A stretch of DNA of 27,076 nucleotides from JAVBLK01 sp031553565. Lineage in GTDB: Bacteria > Bacillota > Clostridia > Christensenellales > DUVY01. Below the pieces are notes generated by a model. The model was not told where the DNA came from, did no database searches, and saw nothing but the letters and a program-made list of their open reading frames with translations. Where the stretch lies: the NCBI GenBank assembly GCA_031553565.1, contig JAVBLK010000036.1:1-27076 (forward strand), read 5' to 3'. This document shows positions 7,375 to 13,652 of the stretch, in pieces (within the stretch, counting starts at the first letter, position 1; the number at the start of each line of letters is the position of its first letter). Made by a program: the position numbers and the translations under genes.

Positions 7375-7824
7375 CTAGACGTCGCCGTCGGAAAAGCTTT
7401 CCCCTGTAATAGTTATCGTCACCTTGTTGGGCAGGCATATTATCTGCTGGCCGACACGGCTGATTTTGCCCATCCCGATACAAACCTGATCGCGGCAGTC
7501 GGACCCGGCCGCCCAAACCATGCCGCCCTTTATCGTCACAATGAAAACATGCCCTTCGGCCAGCGGCAGAGTAACCGTATCGTCCTTATCCAGCGGCAGC
7601 GTAATAGTTTTCATATTTTCCGCCGCATCAAAATAGCTTATCCTGACGCTTGAGCCGGCCGGCCCGGACGCAGCGACCAACAGCCCGACAACCGCCGCCG
7701 CCACAAGGATATAGACCGCCAGATCCCAAATCTTAAAGGGATGCGCACTCTTTATAGATTGAATTTTATCTGCATTTTTCAACCTGCCCGGTTTCCTTCC
7801 TTTTATTTTCAGCGCGCCATACAA
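7375..7824 (-). CDS. NusG domain II-containing membrane-anchored protein
   Basis: A single membrane segment (about residues 34-53 of the long form) is followed by an extracytoplasmic NusG-II beta domain. The domain shows the family signature: CRDQVCIGMGKISRVGQQI, then CLPNKVTITI, with two conserved Cys around DCRDQVC and a third before LPN. The listed start is TTG 7824, without a good SD. TTG 7782 (15th codon), behind GGAAGG, is a credible alternative, and no in-frame ATG is available before the membrane segment. It sits between the FMN transferase and the Gx transporter, 75 nt and 6 nt away. EetA of flavin-based extracellular electron transfer has this domain; equivalence is inferred. Confidence 0.82.
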   Translation of the reverse strand: MYGALKIKGRKPGRLKNADKIQSIKSAHPFKIWDLAVYILVAAAVVGLLVAASGPAGSSVRISYFDAAENMKTITLPLDKDDTVTLPLAEGHVFIVTIKGGMVWAAGSDCRDQVCIGMGKISRVGQQIICLPNKVTITITGESFSDGDV

Positions 7825-7899
7825 TACATTTTTGTTGCCTTCGACCCTGAAAATATGAAACGCCCGCGTCCCGCCGCAATAAGCTCCAAAATTACGCGG

Positions 7900-9174
7900 C
7901 TATTTTTCCATAAATTCATAGCCTTCGACCGCCGTAAACTCCTTGAAAGTTTCATGCCGCTGCGCGGACAACGTCAACCCGACCGCGGCGTAATGCTTGT
8001 CCGCCGTAACAATAAGCCCCTTCAGCCCCTTTTGCTCCAAAAACTCGATACCTTTATTAAGCCCAAGCAGCGACACATGCTTTGCATATACGTCGGCCTC
8101 TGCCGAAACGGATGACAGCACGGTCGCGTTCACCACTCCGGACGGATCATTGCTATATTCAAATTTATCTTCACCGTCCTCATCCTCGCCGTCCTTTTCC
8201 CGCGTAAGGTTTATCGGAAAGCCCGTGCCGGGGTCGATGATATGGGCGACATATACTCCGTGGCCTGAAAATCGCGGATATACGTTCTTGTCGCCCAGCC
8301 ACTTCCCCGCGCTGTCGATAATAAAATACCGCTCGTAAACGCCGCTGGAAACCGGGGAAATTTCCTCAGTTGAAACAGTGCAAAACGGCGTCTGGCCGAA
8401 CGGATTCCCTATATTGATATTCCAGTTATTGCCGTCCGCCTTCTTACCGAAAACGTACAGGTTGCCGCTGATATTGACCTTGCCGTAAATCACGCCGTGT
8501 TTTTTTGCAATCCCGACCGCTTTGTCCGCCGCATAGCCCTTGGCATACCCGCCGAAATCGATTTTCAACGCTTTTGCGGCCTCGCTTTTCACCGAAATAT
8601 AATACTTTGCCGACTGCCCGCTGCCCTGCTGCGTACATACAAGGTTATCGTATTTTGAATATGCCAAGAGCGCTTCGATTTCGGCATCCGAAGGACAAGA
8701 TAATCCTATTTCGGCATGGTTCGCATATAAATAATCCGACGATACGCCCCATTTTTCTACAAGCGGATAAACGGCAGGGTCAAACAGACCGCCGGTTTCC
8801 TGATATAACGCACGGCAGCTGACCGCCATATCATATGTCATCGCGTCTATCTCGAACAGATCCGCCGGGGTTTTATCGGTGCTGTTATTGAACCTGTAGA
8901 CCGCGCTGGCAGCATTCGACGTGCTGACGGCGTTGTCGATGGCCCGCATCATTTCAAAAATCTCATTGCCGGCCTTTTTTCCCTTGCCCCCGTGGAACTC
9001 AAGATCACACGTCAGCGGCCCGAAAACATAGCCCCAGGCCTCGTACACCGCGGCATCGTCCGTACAAGCGCAGAGCGCGAACGCGCCGCACAAAATATAT
9101 AACGACGCGACTGCGCCGCATAACAACCTTTTGAATCTTATTGTGTACCCGCCAAAATTCCGTACCATTAACAT
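7900..9174 (-). CDS. apbE: FAD:protein FMN transferase (ApbE family), lipoprotein
   Basis: A 424-residue enzyme that moves FMN from FAD onto threonine of exported redox proteins. A lipoprotein signal is visible: basic N terminus, hydrophobic helix, and lipobox LCAC with Cys37. Family motifs are present: a TGGLFDP region (127-133), the DFGGYAKGYAAD flavin-binding motif (206-217), NISGNLYVFG (234-243), HIIDPGTGFP (311-320) and the metal-site Asp361 in SAEAD. An acidic insertion (about 325-343, many D/E/G) follows HIIDPGTG and is unusual. It heads the operon with the NusG-II and Gx genes. The ATG at 9174 lacks a close SD (a GGGAG lies 14 nt upstream). No obvious flavinylation substrate is encoded in the window. 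Confidence 0.92.
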   Translation of the reverse strand: MLMVRNFGGYTIRFKRLLCGAVASLYILCGAFALCACTDDAAVYEAWGYVFGPLTCDLEFHGGKGKKAGNEIFEMMRAIDNAVSTSNAASAVYRFNNSTDKTPADLFEIDAMTYDMAVSCRALYQETGGLFDPAVYPLVEKWGVSSDYLYANHAEIGLSCPSDAEIEALLAYSKYDNLVCTQQGSGQSAKYYISVKSEAAKALKIDFGGYAKGYAADKAVGIAKKHGVIYGKVNISGNLYVFGKKADGNNWNINIGNPFGQTPFCTVSTEEISPVSSGVYERYFIIDSAGKWLGDKNVYPRFSGHGVYVAHIIDPGTGFPINLTREKDGEDEDGEDKFEYSNDPSGVVNATVLSSVSAEADVYAKHVSLLGLNKGIEFLEQKGLKGLIVTADKHYAAVGLTLSAQRHETFKEFTAVEGYEFMEK

Positions 9175-9254
9175 GTGTAATTTATCTTCTCCCGGACAGC
9201 GATAAATTATTTCGACCGACTATTAATTAAATTGAATTATCCAGCGATCCCGTT

Positions 9255-9366
9255 TAGTAAACGCTGACCAAATACTGCCGGCTAATCTTACCCGCGCCGG
9301 CAATTTATTACTTGTATCAAAAATCTGTCCGAAATCAACTCGAGTATTTATTCATTGTTTACTTAA
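9255..9366 (-). repeat. dispersed repeat copy B (internally altered)
   Basis: The two ends form imperfect inverted repeats: GTAAACGCTGACCAAATAC (9257 onward, + strand) against GTAAACAATGAATAAATAC (9362 downward, minus strand). About 50 bases inside the second end are nearly identical to copy A at 25921. The usual core is replaced by a 7-bp stem TGCCGGC/GCCGGCA (9276-9282, 9296-9302). Beyond 9366 there is another AGGAAACAATTAA end, which suggests insertion next to an older copy. Bases 9385-9508 contain no gene I can support. Confidence 0.5.
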
Positions 9367-9508
9367 TTGTTTCCTGAAAACCGAAAAAAGACTGCGCGTC
9401 AAAATCCTGCTTTAATGATTTCAGCGGTTAATCAGCAATACTCTGATAACGATTAGCGGATCAGTTTAAATTATAGCAAACTATCCCCCCCCAAAGCAAT
9501 TAAAACAC

Positions 9509-9537
9509 TTGACGATTGGAAGGCGTTATTATATAAT
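9509..9537 (+). promoter_or_regulatory. strong promoter of the tRNA-Leu leader
   Basis: The box TTGACG (9509-9514), a 17-nt spacer and TATAAT (9532-9537) is close to consensus. The transcript would start near 9544. Confidence 0.85.
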
Positions 9538-9543
9538 CTAATA

Positions 9544-9647
9544 GCGTTTTTACCGGAGACGCTCTGCTGATTTCCGGTAAGCGGCAATATCCCTCTTTAT
9601 ATAAGGCGGGTCGAAAGCTTTCCAGGCGTTCGCAGCCCGCATTTTTT
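9544..9647 (+). ncRNA. short leader or small RNA ending in an intrinsic terminator
   Basis: Between the strong promoter and tRNA-Leu(GAG) lies a transcribed stretch of about 104 nt. It has a 6-bp stem ACCGGA/TCCGGT near its start and a terminator at its end: GCGGG/CCCGC (9606-9610, 9636-9640) stacked on CGAA/TTCG, then six T (9642-9647). No second promoter is seen before the tRNA at 9659. It is either an attenuating leader for the tRNAs or an independent small RNA with read-through. It does not carry the SRP RNA apical motif, and I do not recognise a known class. Confidence 0.45.
9606..9647 (+). terminator. intrinsic terminator upstream of tRNA-Leu
   Basis: Stacked stems GCGGG/CCCGC and CGAA/TTCG are followed by A and six T. 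It ends 11 nt before the first tRNA. Confidence 0.65.
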
Positions 9648-9658
9648 AATCATCAAGC

Positions 9659-9740
9659 GCGAGAGTGGCGGAATGGCAGACGCGCACGTTTGAGGGGCGT
9701 GTGGGTAACCGTACGGGTTCAAGTCCCGTCTCTCGCACCA
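9659..9740 (+). tRNA. tRNA-Leu (anticodon GAG)
   Basis: The acceptor stem GCGAGAG/CTCTCGC, a long variable arm, the GGTTCAAGTCC T-arm and an encoded 3' CCA are all present. The anticodon loop TTGAGGG, closed by CACGT/GCGTG, gives anticodon GAG, which reads CUC and CUU. Total 82 nt. Confidence 0.96.
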
Positions 9741-9741
9741 A

Positions 9742-9765
9742 GTGCCGGCAAGGCCTTACCGGCAC
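9742..9765 (+). other. loopless hairpin between the two tRNAs
   Basis: GTGCCGGCAAGG pairs with CCTTACCGGCAC (12 positions, one mismatch) with no T tract. It is probably a processing spacer rather than a terminator. Confidence 0.4.
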
Positions 9766-9798
9766 AAAATAAGGCGCAGCCACGCGCCAAACACATAT

Positions 9799-9883
9799 GC
9801 GGCTGTGGCGGAATTGGCAGACGCGCTAGTTTCAGGTACTAGTGAGTAATATCGTGCAGGTTCAACTCCTGTCAGCCGCACCA
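9799..9883 (+). tRNA. tRNA-Leu (anticodon CAG)
   Basis: The acceptor stem GCGGCTG/CAGCCGC, class II variable arm, GGTTCAACTCC T-arm and 3' CCA are present. The anticodon stem CTAGT/ACTAG encloses TTCAGGT, giving CAG, which reads CUG. It is 58 nt after the first tRNA and shares its promoter. Confidence 0.96.
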
Positions 9884-9890
9884 TAGACAG

Positions 9891-9923
9891 ACGGCAGTAC
9901 GGAAATACCGTTCTGCCGTTTTT
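9891..9923 (+). terminator. intrinsic terminator after the tRNA-Leu pair
   Basis: ACGGCAG (9891-9897) pairs with CTGCCGT (9913-9919), with an inner ACGG/CCGT stem and a following T run. It closes the tRNA transcript. Confidence 0.85.
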
Positions 9924-9952
9924 CTTAACACAATTACATAAGGAGCGTATCT

Positions 9953-10279
9953 ATGACAAATTATTTTGAGAGAAAACACAAAAAATTTGAAGAAAAGTAT
10001 TGTGCAAAACATGGTAGAGAAAAATATTTGAAACAAGTTTCAAAGTATTATGTTTTATATTTGATACTTACGATTACATGGAGTATTTTTTCTGTAACGC
10101 AATTATTGTTAGCAATCTCGAGCCTTCATAATGATGATCTGTTTCTAAAGGTTTTATATTTTATAGGATTCGGTTGTGGTATTGTTTGTGCATTTTTGTG
10201 GGGGATTCAAACTCCGTTTTATAAGAAAAAATCAAAAGAATGCAAAAACGAATTGAATAGAATTTCAAAAACCGAATAG
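9953..10279 (+). CDS. small two-helix membrane protein of unknown function
   Basis: A 108-residue protein with a lysine-rich N terminus, two hydrophobic helices (about residues 33-56 and 66-86) and a basic C-terminal tail. I do not recognise the family. The start is supported by AAGGAG 9 nt before ATG 9953. The gene is plainly AT-rich, unlike the chromosomal genes on either side but like the Pycsar-like genes that follow, so it probably belongs to the same acquired island. It starts 70 nt after the tRNA-Leu gene and is transcribed towards the Pycsar-like pair, which lies on the other strand. Confidence 0.6.
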   Translation: MTNYFERKHKKFEEKYCAKHGREKYLKQVSKYYVLYLILTITWSIFSVTQLLLAISSLHNDDLFLKVLYFIGFGCGIVCAFLWGIQTPFYKKKSKECKNELNRISKTE

Positions 10280-10691
10280 GTTTCGCGCCCTTCGCCCCTT
10301 TCTGTTCGTCGTTCCGTCTGCACTTGATACCGTTTTCGGTTTAAACCGCCCGTCCCCTTTTTGTTTTCCGTCTACCGAGCGCAAAATCAACTTTTGAAAT
10401 CAAGTTTTTCAAACAAAATGATCTCCTAGATGATTTTGACTCAATTGTGAAATTTTCCGCAAAGGTCAATATCAACTCTCTGATCCTTTTACACTATCAC
10501 CTGTAACAGCCTTAATACTTCATTGCTACTCTTATCCGAAGATGCGTAGTTGAAATAAAAAATTATAACAATAGTGTGTGCAATTACAGTTCTTTAGAAT
10601 ATTTGAAGATAATAATACACGCTCACAAACAGCATGCTTTTCTAGTTTCTGCAAATCGAGCTATCTATACCAACTATTTGTTAGTCGATTT
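10280..10691. other. AT-rich non-coding stretch in the island
   Basis: I see no supportable gene, tRNA or strong terminator here. It separates the small membrane protein from the convergent Pycsar-like effector. No direct repeat of the tRNA-Leu 3' end, which would mark an attachment site, was found. Confidence 0.5.
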
Positions 10692-11240
10692 TTAACAAAT
10701 CTTTTTCTCCTCTTCAGCGTTGTATATAATTTCCTTTTTGCGTACGCATTTTTTTATCGTCTTTACTGCAAAAAATATCCAAAACGGGGGGAATATTCCT
10801 GCCACTAAAATATACAATGCATTTACAAAGAAATGGTGTTTCCTGCGTATGATCCGTGAAACCTGTATGCATTGTGCCAGTATATGCTCGTCGAAATTTT
10901 CGGTATCCTCTATGTTATCCAAGAAGTCCTTCGTATTTTTGAAATTTGCCATGTCAATCCAAGAATAAAAATTCGGTCTTGGGCTGCCATCAAGGACTTT
11001 GGTATTTGGAAAAAATGACCAAATGCAAATCAGCATTCCTGCAAGGAAAACTATCGCCGTTATGCCAAGAAAAATCATTAGCCAACATGGTATGTCAGCA
11101 ACGATAAAACCTGCGAGTATTGCTGCAATCGCACCAAAAACACCCAAGAGAACTCCGTTCTTAGTTTCTGCGTAGCTTAGTTGCTCATAAACTCTATCGA
11201 GCATATTTTTTAAATTTTCATTTTTTTGTTCTATATCCAT
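10692..11240 (-). CDS. Pycsar effector, membrane type (PycTM-like)
   Basis: A 182-residue protein that fits the PycTM-type effector pattern: an N-terminal amphipathic helix leading into LSYAETKNGVLLGVFGAI, two close membrane helices (about 29-48 and 52-76), a soluble middle (about 77-135), and a third hydrophobic helix (about 138-160) before a basic tail. In Pycsar systems such effectors bind cCMP or cUMP and damage the membrane to stop phage growth. The gene starts 2 nt after the cyclase stop, with its AAGG ribosome site inside the end of the cyclase gene, so translation is likely coupled. The assignment rests on topology, the YAETKNG region and the neighbour. Both genes are AT-rich and foreign-looking. 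Confidence 0.75.
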   Translation of the reverse strand: MDIEQKNENLKNMLDRVYEQLSYAETKNGVLLGVFGAIAAILAGFIVADIPCWLMIFLGITAIVFLAGMLICIWSFFPNTKVLDGSPRPNFYSWIDMANFKNTKDFLDNIEDTENFDEHILAQCIQVSRIIRRKHHFFVNALYILVAGIFPPFWIFFAVKTIKKCVRKKEIIYNAEEEKKIC

Positions 11241-11242
11241 AA

Positions 11243-13084
11243 TTACCTTATATTAACCTCGAATGGTTGACTATAGCCCAAACACTCATTGCCATTCCTT
11301 ATTATGAAGCACTGTATATAGTGTACACCTCTGTACTCTGCCGTTTCTTTCTTTCCAATTAAAATTCCGCCTACTTGAATAATATCGGCATCCTCAAACT
11401 TTACGCCACGAAGTCCATTTCCAAGTCTTGCCTCTTCACCTGTATTTGTAATTTGCCATATCACTTTATAAGGTCTCGGCAGACTGTGGCGAGGAGTAAA
11501 GTTCAATGATGCTTTTGTATAAACGGTATCGCCACTTTTAAACGGATTGAAATTAACTCCATCGTAACTGAACATCCCTTGAATAGCAACTCGAATGTTT
11601 CTCGGTAACGCCCATCTTGATTGCGGTTTAACTCGATGAACGATTCTATCAACTGCTTCTACAAGTGCTGTGTTTACTGGAAGCGCAACAGCTGTTGAAA
11701 GCAAGTCCGAATACTTTGCTCTGCTGATATAATATTCATTTTTCGATGAAGTAGATTTAAATGTTTTAACTATCTTTTCAGCGTTATCGTCACTTTTGGT
11801 AAGTTCAACAAGGTAATTATAAACCTTGGCTGTTATTGCGATTTCGGAATAACTTTCTCGCTCTATGCCAACGCCCGCAATGTCGTCCTCCGCCTTGTCC
11901 GCCTCCTTCACTGTTTGCCCCATGGCAATGTTGAATTTATTGCCTTTTCGTCCAAGCCGTGAAAGATAAATGTCGCCCATGTGCATTCCGATTCCTATAC
12001 GTAGCTTATCTGTGTCCCTGCTCTCGTTTATGTGCTCCAAACCCTCAATCATCCGCATTGCAGATAGAACTGCTGACAAAACAAAATCCTTTTCCATCTC
12101 TGTATGGTCGTAGAAAATTCCCGATTCCCTATCGCCTTGAAACTGCACGTGTACGCCGTTCTCTGTATCAACACAGCGATTCATCATCTGCAGAACCTGT
12201 TTCGTCAATCTCTCTGTTTCCGCCAAATCCCACTTGTCGACCTTGTTTGTAAAACCTCGAATATCTGCATAAAGCATTACACCATCAACGTATCTCGGGC
12301 TTCTCAATGAAAGTTGCTCAAAATCGATTTTCTTTCGGGCTTCCACCGTTGAAACATCCCCGATATTTGTTTTATTTGTAATTTCTAAAGCATCAGCAAG
12401 ACCTCTGTCCTTTCTATCTGCCCACGTATTGTATGTACTCACAACTGTTTCAAGTTCACAGTTTTTTGCGCTATAAGAAAACAAATTAGCGTAGCGCGAG
12501 GCAACTCTTTCTGTTATAACTCGTATGCTGCCGAAGAATTTCTTTTTGAACGCATCAGGTATTAAATCATACAAGGTTTTTGAAATATTTACGTCTTTGT
12601 CAACATCAAGTGAAACAGTAGACTGCAACTTTGCGGCTCTGTTCGCAGGAGGACCGATTGTTGTCATCTCCTCCACACCGTCGTCTATGTATTCGAACTC
12701 GACAAACTCTCCAATGTCTGCTCCGACCCCAATTTTCAAGTCGGGCAAGTGTTCGTATTTTTTAATACTCTTAAAACGGTTTACTAAACATCTTGCAAAG
12801 CAAATAGTTTGAAACAACCTGACCACTGCATTGTTGCAACTGTCCTTTGCATCTTTATCTACGACAAAATACAAGTGCAGGCGACTTGTTGTAAACTTTT
12901 CGACAAAGCAAGTTTCCGAAAAATTCTCAGTAAATTTTTCAATGCTTTCTATGAAGGTATTTACTTGATGAAAGGTGCGAGCCAAGTCGTCATTCTTTGC
13001 CTCGTCTTTGTTTATCATCGAATTTAAGTTGTCGATGTTTATATATAAGTGCATCCCATATTTCTTATGTTTTCCGATTTTCAA
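11243..13084 (-). CDS. Pycsar-like nucleotide cyclase with tandem cyclase domains and AGS-C sensor
   Basis: A 613-residue protein in three parts. Residues 10-155 form a class III cyclase-like domain that lacks the metal aspartates (Asn16 stands where the first Asp should be) but keeps a GPPANRAAKLQ motif (Asn148, Lys152). Residues 265-400 form a second cyclase domain with both metal aspartates, in YADIRGFT (Asp274) and QGDRESGIF (Asp318), but with Lys393 replacing the usual catalytic Asn. Residues 480-613 resemble the AGS-C sensor found with cyclase and CD-NTase defence enzymes (WQITNTGEEAR, GLRGVKF, RGVHYIQC). The partner gene is a PycTM-like effector. The start is TTG 13084 behind AGGAGG (6-nt spacing). 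Pyrimidine specificity is inferred from context only. Confidence 0.8.
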   Translation of the reverse strand: MKIGKHKKYGMHLYINIDNLNSMINKDEAKNDDLARTFHQVNTFIESIEKFTENFSETCFVEKFTTSRLHLYFVVDKDAKDSCNNAVVRLFQTICFARCLVNRFKSIKKYEHLPDLKIGVGADIGEFVEFEYIDDGVEEMTTIGPPANRAAKLQSTVSLDVDKDVNISKTLYDLIPDAFKKKFFGSIRVITERVASRYANLFSYSAKNCELETVVSTYNTWADRKDRGLADALEITNKTNIGDVSTVEARKKIDFEQLSLRSPRYVDGVMLYADIRGFTNKVDKWDLAETERLTKQVLQMMNRCVDTENGVHVQFQGDRESGIFYDHTEMEKDFVLSAVLSAMRMIEGLEHINESRDTDKLRIGIGMHMGDIYLSRLGRKGNKFNIAMGQTVKEADKAEDDIAGVGIERESYSEIAITAKVYNYLVELTKSDDNAEKIVKTFKSTSSKNEYYISRAKYSDLLSTAVALPVNTALVEAVDRIVHRVKPQSRWALPRNIRVAIQGMFSYDGVNFNPFKSGDTVYTKASLNFTPRHSLPRPYKVIWQITNTGEEARLGNGLRGVKFEDADIIQVGGILIGKKETAEYRGVHYIQCFIIRNGNECLGYSQPFEVNIR

Positions 13085-13170
13085 ATTATACCTCCTCTGC
13101 TCTAACCTGCGTCAAATAGTCCTCACGCGTGTGCTACATAATAGTTATTTCAATGTATATCTATTAGAAT

Positions 13171-13199
13171 ATTTTATCAAAAACACCTAAAAATGTCAA
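13171..13199 (-). promoter_or_regulatory. promoter of the Pycsar-like operon
   Basis: On the minus strand TTGACA (13199-13194), a 17-nt spacer and TAAAAT (13176-13171) give a near-perfect sigma-A promoter. The leader is about 80 nt and contains the palindrome CACGCGTG. Confidence 0.85.
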
Positions 13200-13216
13200 T
13201 AAAACACGCCGAAATG

Positions 13217-13249
13217 CGAAAAAGCGGCGGCTTTTTGCTCCGCCGCTTT
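13217..13249 (-). terminator. intrinsic terminator after the recombinase remnant
   Basis: A perfect 10-bp stem AAAGCGGCGG/CCGCCGCTTT (13221-13230, 13240-13249) with a 9-nt loop. On the minus strand the stem runs into a T tract. It lies just past the broken recombinase and just upstream of the Pycsar-like promoter, so it insulates that promoter. Confidence 0.75.
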
Positions 13250-13278
13250 CAAAACTACTATACATCCTATTGCGCAAT

Positions 13279-13601
13279 CTATAAATCCGCTTTGACTGCC
13301 GAGCCGTCTTTTAGCACAAACACTATGTCCTCGCGGCTTTTACAATTATGCTGTCTACTAATCTTGCGAAAATATCCCGGTCGAACTCTGCCTGCGCTCC
13401 GGCTTTAGATAAGAAACCTGCGACCACTTCTTGAAACGCTTTTGAAAGTGTCGCTTTGCTTTTTTGTTCTGCCATTGAGTCCCGCTCTAAAAACAGCGCG
13501 TCGAGCTTTGCCATGACTTCGCGGATCTCGGCGTTGTATTGTTCCGCATCGATTTCCCTTCTGCCGCGCTGTTTGTTAAGCTCTAAAATCCGCGCATAGG
13601 T
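13279..13601 (-). pseudogene. C-terminal remnant of a large serine recombinase
   Basis: The minus strand from 13601 encodes the typical end of a serine recombinase: a coiled-coil stretch (STYARILELNKQRGRREID), then EFDRDIFARLVDSIIVKAART, where the last conserved strand is expected. A single-base deletion near 13320 shifts the frame: reading continues in the next frame as VFVLKDGSAVKADL and stops at 13279. Upstream, an in-frame TGA at about 13602-13604 cuts off the catalytic and DNA-binding parts, which are absent. It is therefore a relic of an integrative element. It lies at the edge of the AT-rich Pycsar island, though its own base composition resembles the chromosome. Confidence 0.75.
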
Positions 13602-13652
13602 GGATCAAGAGTGGGACAAGTTGATTTACTGTACTGACCAGCGCCGGGCGGA

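Noticed and set aside
9544..9647. Leader considered as SRP RNA (4.5S-like)
   Set aside because: The conserved apical GUCAGG...GGAAGG...AGCAGC motif is absent.
10578..10808. Open frame of 76 codons on the + strand
   Set aside because: It overlaps the start of AT-rich spacer and the 3' end of the PycTM-like gene, has no ribosome site and is low complexity.
9799..13300. tRNA-Leu as attachment site with a repeated 3' end downstream
   Set aside because: I searched by eye for a second copy of the tRNA 3' end (TTCAACTCCTGTCAGCC) across the island and found none.
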